64,000 nucleotides of DNA from Natronomicrosphaera sp040876735 (GCA_040876735.1 JBBDPC010000114.1:17331-81330); one strand, 5' to 3'; shown: positions 16,285 through 24,400, counted from the first letter of the stretch. Program-made: numbers and translations. Notes: generated from the sequence alone by a model not told the origin.

Positions 16285-18828
16285 ATGCCCGAACGCTTCG
16301 CCCGACGCATTCTTGAACACCTCGCCGACCAGCGCTACGAGCCGCGCACCGCGCACCAGCTTGCGCAGGACCTGAGCATCCCCGAATCGGAGCAGCCGAT
16401 CTTCGAGGAGGCGGTGCGCGCCCTGCTCGCCGAGGGCCAGGTCGTCGCCGGCACCGCCGACACGCTGCTGCTGCCGCCGCCGGGCCGGTCGATGGTGGGC
16501 ATCTTTCGCAAGCATGAGCGCGGCTTCGGCTTCATCGTGCCAGACGAACTGACGCAGCACGGCGACCTGTTCGTGCCGCCCAACGCCACCATGGACGCGA
16601 TGACCGGCGACCGCGTGCGCGCCAAGGTCCGCCACCAGCCCAAGCGCGGGGCCGCCACGGGCAAGTCGCCCTACACCGGCGAGATTGTCGAGATCCTCCA
16701 GCGGGCGGACAAGCATTACGTCGGCACACTGCTCAAGGACGGCAAGCGGTTCGTCGTGCAGGTCGACGGCCGGGTGCTGCACGACAACGTGCTCATTCGC
16801 GACCCGCACGCCAAGAATGCGAAGGTCGGCGACAAGGTTGTCGTCGAACTGATCGAGTATCCCGACAAGCCCGGCCAGATGGCGGAGGGCGTCATCACCG
16901 AAGTGCTGGGCGAGTCGGGCGAGCCGGAGATCGAAACGCTGTCGGTGATCCGCGCGTTCGGCCTGGCGGACAAGTTCGCCGAAGAAGTGGTGCAGGGGGC
17001 GCGCGAGGCGGCGAAGCGGTTTCAGGATGATGGTGTGCCGGCGGACCGCGAGGACCTGACCGGGCAGTTCACGTTGACGATCGATCCGCCGGACGCCCGC
17101 GACTTCGACGATGCGATCCACATCCGCAAGCTGGACGAACTCGACGAACCGCAGCGGACGGGTCACTTAAGTGATTCGTCCAGAAAAGCGCCCGTGAAGC
17201 CGCCCGCCAACGCGGTGTGGGAGCTTGGGGTGCACATCGCCGACGTTTCGCATTTCGTGCGCCTCGGCGAACCGTTGGACGATGAAGCGTATCAGCGTGG
17301 CAACAGCACCTACCTGCCGCGGTTGGTCATCCCCATGCTGCCGGAGCTGTTGAGCAACGGCGTCTGCTCGCTTCAGGAAGATGTGAACCGCTTCACCAAG
17401 AGCGCGTTCATCTACTACGACGCCCAGGGCCACGTCGTCGGCCAGCGCTTCGCCCGCACGGTGATTCACTCCAACAAACGGCTGACCTACCTCGAAGCGC
17501 AGGCCCTGATCGACGGCGACCTGCGCGAAGCGGTCAAGCACGCCCGCACGGAAGCGAAGTATCCCAAGCCGCTCGCCCAGGCGCTTAAGCAGATGGACGC
17601 GCTGGCGAAGACGATCCGCCAGCGTCGGCTGAAAGAGGGCATGATCGTGCTGGGCCTACCCGACGTGGAGCTGGTCTTCGACGAGTCGGGCCGGGTGGTC
17701 GATGCGGTGCCGGAGGACGACGCGTTCACGCACACGCTGATCGAGATGTTCATGGTCGAGGCCAACGAGGCGGCGGCCCGGCTGTTCGACTCGCTGGGCG
17801 TGCCGATGATTCGGCGGATCCATCCCGACCCGGACGCCCACGACGTGGGCCAGTTGCGCCACTTTGCGCGCGTGGCGGGGTACAACATTCCCGCCAAGCC
17901 GTCGCGGAAGGAGTTGCAGGGCTTGCTGGAATCGGTGCGTGGCAAGCCGGCACAGCACGCGGTGCACCTGGCGGTGTTGCGGACGCTGAGCAAGGCGGAA
18001 TACTCGCCGCTGCTGATCGGCCACTTCGCGCTGGCGAGCGAGCATTACACACACTTCACCAGTCCCATTCGCCGGTACCCGGACCTGATCGTGCATCGGG
18101 GCCTGGACGCCTATCTTGATGCCACGGACAACGGGGCCCGGACTGGCCACTTAAGTGGCCAGTCCCGGATGAAGGGGCGCAAGCAGATTGCCAAGGCGGT
18201 GACCGATTCGCATGTTGTGCCCAACGAGGAGCGCCTGATCGAGATGGGCCGGCACTGCTCGAACAGCGAGCGCAACAGCGAGCAGGCCGAGCGCGAGCTT
18301 CGCAGCTACCTGGTGATGGAACTGCTGTCGAACCATCTTGGTGAAGACTTCGACGCGACGGTGACGGGGGTGACGAGCATGGGCGTGTTCATGCAGCTCA
18401 ACCGTTACCTGGTGGACGGGCTGGTGCGTGCCGCCGATTTGCCGGGGCCGCCCGGCGAGCGTTGGCAGCTCAATCCGAACACCGGTGCATTGACCGCGCA
18501 GCGCTCGGGCCGGGCGATCACGATCGGCGACCTGTTCACGGTGCGCGTGGCGAAGGTGGACCTGGCGCGTCGGCAGATGGACCTGGTGATCATCGAGGAC
18601 CGTGCGGGCGGCCAGCCGGCCGGCGAAGGTGACGGCGGGGGCGAGGTGAAGAAGAAAAAGAAGCCACGCCGGCAGTCGCCTGGCGCCCGCAAGGCTCACC
18701 AGGAGACGATGAAGGTCAAGCAGAGCAAGAGCCAAAACCAAAAGAAGGGGCCGAGCAAGGGCCGGGGCCGGCAGGTCGATGACGCGTCTTCCCCGGAGAA
18801 GAAAAAGAAACGTCGTCGCCGCCGTTAG
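16285..18828 (+). CDS. rnr: Ribonuclease R with two in-frame palindrome-encoded insertions
   Basis: The product has 847 residues. It degrades structured RNA 3' to 5'. Order of domains: winged helix (1-65), cold-shock OB domains (65-225), RNB catalytic domain (about 255-600, DARDFDDAI with the metal-binding Asp cluster), S1 domain (about 695-775) and a Lys/Arg-rich tail that can bind RNA. Two short peptides look foreign: RTGHLSDSSR near residue 292 and RTGHLSGQSR near residue 619. Each is encoded by a TTAAG-centred palindrome (17156-17181 and 18140-18165). The first falls in a surface loop between two catalytic-domain strands, the second after the HRGLDAYL helix. The frame stays open and all key residues remain, so the enzyme is presumably active. 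Confidence 0.95.
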   Translation: MPERFARRILEHLADQRYEPRTAHQLAQDLSIPESEQPIFEEAVRALLAEGQVVAGTADTLLLPPPGRSMVGIFRKHERGFGFIVPDELTQHGDLFVPPNATMDAMTGDRVRAKVRHQPKRGAATGKSPYTGEIVEILQRADKHYVGTLLKDGKRFVVQVDGRVLHDNVLIRDPHAKNAKVGDKVVVELIEYPDKPGQMAEGVITEVLGESGEPEIETLSVIRAFGLADKFAEEVVQGAREAAKRFQDDGVPADREDLTGQFTLTIDPPDARDFDDAIHIRKLDELDEPQRTGHLSDSSRKAPVKPPANAVWELGVHIADVSHFVRLGEPLDDEAYQRGNSTYLPRLVIPMLPELLSNGVCSLQEDVNRFTKSAFIYYDAQGHVVGQRFARTVIHSNKRLTYLEAQALIDGDLREAVKHARTEAKYPKPLAQALKQMDALAKTIRQRRLKEGMIVLGLPDVELVFDESGRVVDAVPEDDAFTHTLIEMFMVEANEAAARLFDSLGVPMIRRIHPDPDAHDVGQLRHFARVAGYNIPAKPSRKELQGLLESVRGKPAQHAVHLAVLRTLSKAEYSPLLIGHFALASEHYTHFTSPIRRYPDLIVHRGLDAYLDATDNGARTGHLSGQSRMKGRKQIAKAVTDSHVVPNEERLIEMGRHCSNSERNSEQAERELRSYLVMELLSNHLGEDFDATVTGVTSMGVFMQLNRYLVDGLVRAADLPGPPGERWQLNPNTGALTAQRSGRAITIGDLFTVRVAKVDLARRQMDLVIIEDRAGGQPAGEGDGGGEVKKKKKPRRQSPGARKAHQETMKVKQSKSQNQKKGPSKGRGRQVDDASSPEKKKKRRRRR
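17156..17181. repeat. PAL-B palindrome inside rnr, copy 1
   Basis: A 26-base palindrome with arms GGACGGGTCACTT / AAGTGATTCGTCC (two mismatches), read in frame as RTGHLSDSS. It contains a TTA codon, otherwise rare in this high-GC gene. Its consensus is shared with 18140-18165. Confidence 0.85.
18140..18165. repeat. PAL-B palindrome inside rnr, copy 2
   Basis: A perfect 26-base palindrome with arms GGACTGGCCACTT / AAGTGGCCAGTCC and no loop. It is read in the same frame and orientation as copy 1, giving RTGHLSGQSR. I found no third copy in this window. Confidence 0.9.
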
Positions 18829-18938
18829 TCGTCGGCTTCATGTCGACGCGGATGGCGATCGGAAATAACCAGAACCAGACCACCGCGCGTCGCCATAAAG
18901 GCGACGGCTAATGTTCCCAACGTTTCTCACGCCAGATC

Positions 18939-19922
18939 ATGATCGTGCGCTTCCTCGACAACGTCGTCAACTCCAACGCCTTCCAGAACTTCATCCTTGC
19001 GATGATCGGGCTGGCGGCGGTGATCGTCGGGCTGGAGACGTATCCGCACATCGTTGAACGGCATCACACGCTGCTGGTCACGCTCGACTGGATCATCATC
19101 TACATCTTCGCCATCGAAGCGGCGATGAAGATGGGCGCCCACGGCCGACGGTTCTACCGCTACTTCAATGATCCGTGGAACGTCTTCGACTTCACCATCG
19201 TCGTGCTCTGCTTCATCCCGGCGGTGGGGCCTTACGCCGCGATCCTCCGCCTCGCCCGCGTGCTGCGAACGTTGCGGCTGGTCAGTGCCGTGCCGCGGCT
19301 GCAACTGATCGTTTCCAGCCTGCTGCATGGGTTGCCGAGCATGGGCTACGTCGGCGTCCTGTTGCTGCTGCTGTTCTACATCTACGCGGTGATGGGCGTC
19401 TTCCTCTTCCGTGAGAACGACCCGTTCCACTTCGCCGACCTGCAAAGCGCCATGCTCACGCTCTTCCGCGTGGTCACGCTCGAAGACTGGACCGACGTGC
19501 TCTACACGCAGATCCACGGCTCGGACGTCCACCGGCCCGAGGGGACGCCGCCGTTTACGCCCGAGCCGCATGCTCAGCCCGTCGTCGCCGTGCTCTACTT
19601 CGTCAGCTTCGTCATCCTGGGCACGATCATCATGCTCAACCTCGTCATCGGCGTCATCCTCTCCTCCATGCAGGAAGCGCAGACCGAACGCGACCGCGCC
19701 GCCCTCGCCGACGCCCGCGCCACCGCGCACGGCCTCACCACCGACCAGGAAATCGAACTGCTCGAACATCAGCTCGACGAGATGAAACGCCACCTCCACC
19801 TCGTCCGCACCCGCCTCCGCCACGACCCTCAACACCACAACGGCGACACCCCCGGAACCCCCGGTGGAACCTCCGGCCTCCCCGCCACCCTCCACCGCCG
19901 GCCCCCCGTCCGCGGTGCGTAA
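18939..19922 (+). CDS. Bacterial voltage-gated cation channel (NaChBac/BacNav family) with a TLEDWTD filter
   Basis: The product has 327 residues: one six-helix subunit that should assemble as a tetramer. S1-S3 span about 13-95. S4 (about 101-121) carries arginines at every third position (104, 107, 110, 113). S5 is about 135-157, the pore helix and filter follow at 172-186, and S6 is about 214-243. The filter T180-L-E-D-W-T-D186 has Asp at two positions where NaChBac has Ser (TLESWAS). The same substitutions turn NaChBac calcium-selective in published mutants, so calcium permeability is predicted. A long loop after the filter and a C-terminal coiled coil (265-295) follow. The gene ends 28 bases before lgt. 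Confidence 0.9.
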   Translation: MIVRFLDNVVNSNAFQNFILAMIGLAAVIVGLETYPHIVERHHTLLVTLDWIIIYIFAIEAAMKMGAHGRRFYRYFNDPWNVFDFTIVVLCFIPAVGPYAAILRLARVLRTLRLVSAVPRLQLIVSSLLHGLPSMGYVGVLLLLLFYIYAVMGVFLFRENDPFHFADLQSAMLTLFRVVTLEDWTDVLYTQIHGSDVHRPEGTPPFTPEPHAQPVVAVLYFVSFVILGTIIMLNLVIGVILSSMQEAQTERDRAALADARATAHGLTTDQEIELLEHQLDEMKRHLHLVRTRLRHDPQHHNGDTPGTPGGTSGLPATLHRRPPVRGA

Positions 19923-19950
19923 ATCCTAATCCCCAACCCCCAACCTCCGC

Positions 19951-21009
19951 ATGCACTCCACCCTCGCCGCCTGGCTGCACAACCTCGACCCCTACGCCAT
20001 CGGCCCCATCCGCTGGTACGGCCTCTCCTACCTGCTGGGCTTCACCATCGCCTGGCTGCTCGTGCGACGCATCGCCCGCGCCGGCGTCACCCCGCTCAAG
20101 CCCGTCCACGCCAGCGACCTCATCGTCGCCGTCGCCATCGGCATCATCGTCGGCGGCCGACTGGGCTACGTCCTCTTCTACCGCCCCGACCTGCTCTGGA
20201 CCGTCTACGACGGCCTGCCCTTCTGGGGCGTGCTGGCGATCAACGAAGGCGGCATGGCCAGCCACGGCGGCATGATCGGCGGCGTGCTCGCCTGCTGGAT
20301 CTTTGCCAGACGCCACGACCCGTCCATCCCCATGCTCCACGCGCTCGACCTGATTGCCTTCGCCGCGCCGCTGGGCCTCTTCTTCGGCCGGATCGCCAAC
20401 TTCATCAACGGCGAACTCATCGGCCGGCCGGCGCCCGAAGGGCTGCCGTGGGCCGTGAAGTTTCCGCAGGAAATGTACGACTGGCCACGTGAACGACTCG
20501 ACCGCCTGCTCGAACAGTATCAGCGCGTCCTCGGTGAGGAGGGGCACGTCTTCTACCGCGGTCCCTACGAGTTGGTCGACCAACTGATCGCGTTGATCCA
20601 GGCAGGTGACGAGCAGGCCATCACCTTCGTCGAGCCGCTGCTCACGCCGCGCCACCCGTCACAGCTTTACGCGGCGCTGCTGGAGGGGCTGATGGTCTTC
20701 CTCGTGCTGCTCTGGGCGTGGCGGAAGCCGCAGTCGCCGGGGCTGATCGCGGCACTGTTCGCCATCGTCTATGCGGTGGGGCGGATTGCGAACGAGTTTT
20801 TCCGCCGGCCCGATGTGCACATCCAGGACGCGGAGTTCGCCTGGCTGAACATCACGCGTGGCCAGTGGCTCAGCGGCCTGCTGCTGCTGGTGGGTGTCTG
20901 GGGCGTGTGGTACGTCCATCGCCGCGGCAGCGTCCCGATGGGCGGCTGGCATCGGGGGCCGTGGACGACGCAGAAGCCGAGCGAGGCGAAGCCTGTTCGA
21001 AACCGATAG
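19951..21009 (+). CDS. lgt: Prolipoprotein diacylglyceryl transferase
   Basis: The product has 352 residues and transfers diacylglycerol to the lipobox cysteine of prolipoproteins in the inner membrane. Visible Lgt motifs are RWYGLSYLLGF, MASHGGMIGG (the conserved HGG), GRIANFINGELIGR with the catalytic-loop Arg and Asn, and RHPSQLYAALLEG. About seven membrane helices are apparent. A roughly 60-residue hydrophilic stretch (about 175-225) between the GRIANF motif and RHPSQLY is longer than in E. coli Lgt and lies on the periplasmic side. The gene follows the ion channel by 28 bases and could be co-transcribed. Confidence 0.95.
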   Translation: MHSTLAAWLHNLDPYAIGPIRWYGLSYLLGFTIAWLLVRRIARAGVTPLKPVHASDLIVAVAIGIIVGGRLGYVLFYRPDLLWTVYDGLPFWGVLAINEGGMASHGGMIGGVLACWIFARRHDPSIPMLHALDLIAFAAPLGLFFGRIANFINGELIGRPAPEGLPWAVKFPQEMYDWPRERLDRLLEQYQRVLGEEGHVFYRGPYELVDQLIALIQAGDEQAITFVEPLLTPRHPSQLYAALLEGLMVFLVLLWAWRKPQSPGLIAALFAIVYAVGRIANEFFRRPDVHIQDAEFAWLNITRGQWLSGLLLLVGVWGVWYVHRRGSVPMGGWHRGPWTTQKPSEAKPVRNR

Positions 21010-21079
21010 ACCGTTTTCAGGGCAGAGGGCGTTTCGCCCGACGATGGGGGATGATGGTGTGTGTCCCTCACCGTTCAGA

Positions 21080-21535
21080 TCACGTCTCGTCCTGCTGTTC
21101 GGGGCGGCCCTGCGAGTCGACGACGTGGCGGATGGTCTGCGTCAACTGTTCCGTTGAGCAGCCCTTGGAGAGATAGGCGGCGGCGCCGGCCTGGCGCATG
21201 AGCGTGGCGACCTCGTCGTCGTTGTACATCGACAGGCCGATCACCTTGACGTGGTCGTTTTCCTCCCTCAAGGCGGCGGTGGCCTGCAGGCCGTTGAGGC
21301 CGGGCATGTTCACGTCCATGAGCACGACGTCGGGGTCGAGGCGGCGGGCCTCGGTTAAAGCCTGTTCGCCGTCGCCCGCCTCGCCGACGACGTCAATCTC
21401 CGGCGAGCGCTTGAGCACCATCAACAACCCCTCCCGCACCACAGCGTGGTCATCCACCACCAGCACGCGGATCGGACGGTTGGCCCCCGGTGACGCCCCG
21501 GCTTCACTGCCTGTCAGTTCGTTGGTCCGTTTCAT
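21080..21535 (-). CDS. Stand-alone response-regulator receiver protein
   Basis: The product has 151 residues from ATG 21535; the upstream in-frame extension is arginine-rich and non-coding. A single receiver domain (about 22-142) has acid pocket Asp28-Asp29, phospho-acceptor Asp74 (VVLMDVNMPGL), the switch residue Ser102 and Lys124. The N-terminal motif VLVVDDHAVVREGL is typical of NarL/FixJ regulators, but no DNA-binding domain follows; the chain ends SQGRPEQQDET. It may signal by protein-protein contact or act as a phosphate sink. No histidine kinase is encoded within the window. Confidence 0.88.
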   Translation of the reverse strand: MKRTNELTGSEAGASPGANRPIRVLVVDDHAVVREGLLMVLKRSPEIDVVGEAGDGEQALTEARRLDPDVVLMDVNMPGLNGLQATAALREENDHVKVIGLSMYNDDEVATLMRQAGAAAYLSKGCSTEQLTQTIRHVVDSQGRPEQQDET

Positions 21536-21940
21536 CCTGTACTCACCCGTTGCCGTTCGGCGTCTGGAAGCACCGTTTCGACGGCCGACCCCCCGACCGA
21601 TGCGAATCAAGCACGTTACCATGAGTATCGGATGATGAAATGCCCGGTTTTTCCATACGGCTACCCTGAAGCGTTGCCGGCAGGATTCGGGCCCGCACCT
21701 GCTGCTATCCGCATTCAGCATCCAATCATCACGCAAAAATACGGTAAAAGCCGAACCATGCCAGCGCTACACTAGCCCGCGCCACGCCACGCCGCTTCCG
21801 ACAGGCGGGGCGAACCGGCGCAATTCATCCGATTGACCGACTTGCCCTGACCGTCAGGTCCGGCCCACCCCTACCCTGAAAACAGTCTTCGCCGTTCCTT
21901 TTCCTCTTTCCTTCTGATCCTGCCGGCTTGATCCGGCGCG

Positions 21941-22897
21941 CTACGGCGTCCACCGGGAGAGGGTCATGTAGCGGTCGTGGCGTCGCTGCTGGGCGAGCAG
22001 GTCATCGTCGATGGCGACCCTGCCGACGGCGGGGGTGTCGATGGCGGCGAAGGCGTCGGCGAGCTGGTCGAAGGCGAGGCGGGCGGCTTCGAGGCGGATG
22101 GGGTAGGGGTGGGTCGTGGGGCGGCGGAGAGCGGGATTGGTGTTGATTTCGTAGACCTGGGGCTGGCCGTCGACGAGGCCGAAGTCGGCGCGGCCGTAGG
22201 CGATCTCGCCGGCGTCGAAGGCGGGTCGCAGCGCATCGGCGTAGCGGTTGGTCTGGATGATGTCGTGCTCATCATCATAGAGGGCCTGGTCGGCCGCGCC
22301 GAGTTGGCCATACTTGGGACACCAGCGGGCATCATGAGCGCACATGGCGGGGACGAGGCGGTCGCCGACGCGGTAGATGGCGAGCTTGCGGAACAGGTTG
22401 TCGCGCACCGGCTCGGCGGCGTACTCCACCAGCAGCAGTTCACGGCGGGGGATGCCTTGGGCGAGGGCGTCGTCGACGGCGCGCTGCACGTCGGCCGGGG
22501 TGTGCAGCAGGTCGGAGAGCGGGCCCTGGTGGGCGGACTCGGTGCGGAGGAAGAGGGGATAGCGATGAGGCGAAGCGTCTTCGTCGACACGGTGGACGTT
22601 GAAGTGGTTGATGCCTTGGGCGTGGAGCGTGCGGAGGAGGCTGTAGCGATGGCGGACGCGGGCGGGGTCGTTGAGCACGCGCAGGCCGGCGGCGGCGAGG
22701 TGGCGGTGGAGCCGGCCGGCGAGCTGGAGTTCCCAGAAGTTGAGGCGGTCGAAGTCGGTGAAGATGTAGGTGGCGCGGGGCAGGCGCTTGGCGCGGAAGG
22801 CGTGCTGGTAGGCGATCAGTCGCAGGTCGAACCGGCCGGTGTGGCGGAGCACCCGGTGCGTGTGTTTGCGGGGGCCGGTGAGGAGGAGGGCGATCAT
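21941..22897 (-). CDS. ATP-grasp-fold protein in a RiPP-like locus
   Basis: The product has 318 residues. The C-terminal half shows ATP-grasp features: FLRTESAHQGPLSDLL (116-131), the nucleotide-binding strand LLLVEYAAEP (155-163), RADFGLVDGQPQVYEINTNPAL (236-257) with probable Mg ligands Asp238, Glu250 and Asn252/Asn254. The N-terminus (MIALLLTGPRKHTHRV) resembles a pre-ATP-grasp Rossmann-like domain. Its start overlaps the stop of the hydroxylase gene (ATGA), so the two are translationally coupled. ATP-grasp enzymes in peptide pathways form amide or ester bonds; here the acceptor is unknown, and the precursor core has no acidic residues for graspetide-type rings. It could instead ligate an amino acid or another carboxylate. 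Confidence 0.78.
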   Translation of the reverse strand: MIALLLTGPRKHTHRVLRHTGRFDLRLIAYQHAFRAKRLPRATYIFTDFDRLNFWELQLAGRLHRHLAAAGLRVLNDPARVRHRYSLLRTLHAQGINHFNVHRVDEDASPHRYPLFLRTESAHQGPLSDLLHTPADVQRAVDDALAQGIPRRELLLVEYAAEPVRDNLFRKLAIYRVGDRLVPAMCAHDARWCPKYGQLGAADQALYDDEHDIIQTNRYADALRPAFDAGEIAYGRADFGLVDGQPQVYEINTNPALRRPTTHPYPIRLEAARLAFDQLADAFAAIDTPAVGRVAIDDDLLAQQRRHDRYMTLSRWTP

Positions 22898-23883
22898 GCG
22901 TGGACGGCGTCCATGTAGTCGCGGGCGGCGTCCATCAGGGCCCGGCCTGTGTCGGTGAGGCGGGCGTGCTCGGCGATCACGGTGTGGCCTGCGTCGAAGT
23001 TGCGGCGGTCGGCGTCGCGGGCGGCTTCGGCGGCGGCGCGGGTGCCCGTGTCGAGTTGGCCGGCGTCAAGCAGGCGGGACATCGCCCAGTGCATGCGGGC
23101 GGAGACGAAGGTGGCGTGGTAGATGCCATCCATCGGACGCGGGTCGTGGCGCAGCGGCGAAGCGTAAAGCTCGTCGTCGCTGTTGAGCACCAATGGCTCG
23201 TCGGTGCAGAAGCCGAACAGCAGACTATGGGCGCTTTCGTGGGCGACGACCTCGACGATGGCGTAATCGGTGGGATGGTGGTCGGCGTTGAGGAACAAGG
23301 CGCCCCAGAGCTGGAAGTGCGAGCCGCCGTCGAACTGCACTTTCGCGGCCGGGTCGCCCACGACGCAAATGACCTCGCGGACGATCGCCCGCACTTCGCC
23401 CGCCAGTTCGGGCATAGCCTGTGCCATCAGCGCCATGCCGCGCTGGTAGCGCTCGGCGAACGCCTCGGCTTTCGTCGCGGTCGGCGGCAGCAGGTCGATC
23501 GGCGTTGACGGATCTTCGGTCATCAGGGCGTGGTAAAGCGCGCTTTTCTCGCACTGCCGGCGATCGCGCAGCGGTTGGACCACCTGCGCCGCCCCCACCG
23601 GCTGGGCTTGGGCGAGGCGCTGCACGCAACGCTCGGCGTCGTCGAGCCGGCCCTCGGCGAGCAGGGGGACGAGGCGGTAATAGTGCGCGAAGATTGAGGG
23701 GGCATAGCGGTCGCCTTGCTCCAGCGACGCGGCCACGCGCTCCAGGCCCGCCACGTCGAACGCCCCGGCCGCCCGGCACTGCTGGCCGAGGTAGCGCAGG
23801 CTTCGGCCAAGTTCCGCGTGCATCCGCCGATCGAGCTGGCCTGCCCGGTCCGCGTCCGGCTGAAACCCCAGATGCGTCACCAT
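22894..23883 (-). CDS. aKG-HExxH-type peptide beta-hydroxylase
   Basis: The product has 329 residues. The motif VVAHESAHSLLFG places a HExxH metal site at residues 215-219. About 25 residues on comes YASPLRHDPRPMDGIYHATFV (240-260), with His256 as likely third ligand and Arg245/Arg249 as likely 2-oxoglutarate contacts. This pair of motifs is the hallmark of the HExxH-type iron/2-oxoglutarate enzymes that hydroxylate RiPP precursor peptides; the motif is not used for proteolysis. ATG 23883 is preceded by GGAAAGTGACGAAG. The gene lies between a short lysine/glycine-rich peptide gene upstream and an ATP-grasp gene overlapping its 3' end. Substrate assignment to that peptide is inference. Confidence 0.82.
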   Translation of the reverse strand: MVTHLGFQPDADRAGQLDRRMHAELGRSLRYLGQQCRAAGAFDVAGLERVAASLEQGDRYAPSIFAHYYRLVPLLAEGRLDDAERCVQRLAQAQPVGAAQVVQPLRDRRQCEKSALYHALMTEDPSTPIDLLPPTATKAEAFAERYQRGMALMAQAMPELAGEVRAIVREVICVVGDPAAKVQFDGGSHFQLWGALFLNADHHPTDYAIVEVVAHESAHSLLFGFCTDEPLVLNSDDELYASPLRHDPRPMDGIYHATFVSARMHWAMSRLLDAGQLDTGTRAAAEAARDADRRNFDAGHTVIAEHARLTDTGRALMDAARDYMDAVHA

Positions 23884-24092
23884 GCTTCGTCACTTTCCAT
23901 GTCGAGCCAGAGGGCGCATGACGCAACCCGGCGCCCCCGTTGGCGTGCTTAGGTTGTAAGCTGACGCAACGGTCCCTGCCGGCAAGGCGCATCCACACCA
24001 TTCACTTTTGGCAGCCGAGCGGTTGCAGGCAGTTGTGCGAGGCGGGCATGTGCGGAACCGCTTCGAGCGATCGCCGGAGCGAGGGGGCAGGC

Positions 24093-24254
24093 TCAGACCT
24101 TCACGCCGGCCTTCGCGCCGATCTTGCTGCCGATGGGGCTGAGGATCTTGCCGCCGACCTTGGCGCCGATCACCGGCTTCGTGGTCTTGTCCGACGCGGT
24201 CAGGAGGCGGTAGCCGAGCAGTTGCGTGGCGTCGAGGTTGATCTTCGTGCTCAT
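24093..24254 (-). CDS. Precursor-like peptide of the RiPP-like locus (53 aa)
   Basis: This short frame starts with ATG at 24254 and ends TGA at 24093. The peptide begins MSTKINLDATQLLGYRLLTA, a hydrophobic/acidic leader-like part. It ends in a basic segment with repeated Gly-x-Lys units (positions 30-53: IGAK, VGGK, IGSK, IGAK, AGVK). It has 9 Lys from position 26 on, one Pro pair and no Cys or acidic residue in that half. A good promoter (24360-24388) points at it with a leader of about 100 bases. The hydroxylase gene follows 209 bases downstream on the same strand. The strong leader/core contrast and context support a modified peptide; no family was recognised. Confidence 0.75.
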   Translation of the reverse strand: MSTKINLDATQLLGYRLLTASDKTTKPVIGAKVGGKILSPIGSKIGAKAGVKV

Positions 24255-24359
24255 GGGAAGGTTCCTGGCAAGGCGTGCTCAACCGGGTATGTGCTGCGTC
24301 CCACGCACAGGGCGTGCCTGCCTGGTTGAAGGCGGCGGGCACAAATGGACGGCGACGTG

Positions 24360-24388
24360 ATTATGCGAAGCGGCGGCGACCGCGTCAA
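24360..24388 (-). promoter_or_regulatory. Sigma-70-like promoter for the RiPP-like operon
   Basis: Read on the minus strand: TTGACG (24388-24383), a 17-base spacer, then CATAAT (24365-24360). Ten of twelve positions match the consensus. Transcription would begin near 24353, about 100 bases before the precursor start. The same 211-base gap also holds the start region of the divergent methyltransferase gene. Confidence 0.7.
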
Positions 24389-24400
24389 GCAAAATCCCCC

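Noticed and set aside
22894..23883. Reading the HExxH protein as a zinc metalloprotease
   Set aside because: The HESAH motif alone would allow it, but the SPLRHDPRPMDGIYH segment, lack of a signal peptide and peptide-gene context favour the 2-oxoglutarate hydroxylase family.
23890..24342. 150-residue minus-strand frame across the precursor gene
   Set aside because: It covers the same bases as the 53-codon peptide in another frame, is full of Arg/Pro/His, and has no ribosome-binding site or homology signal. The shorter frame has the better promoter distance and leader-core composition.
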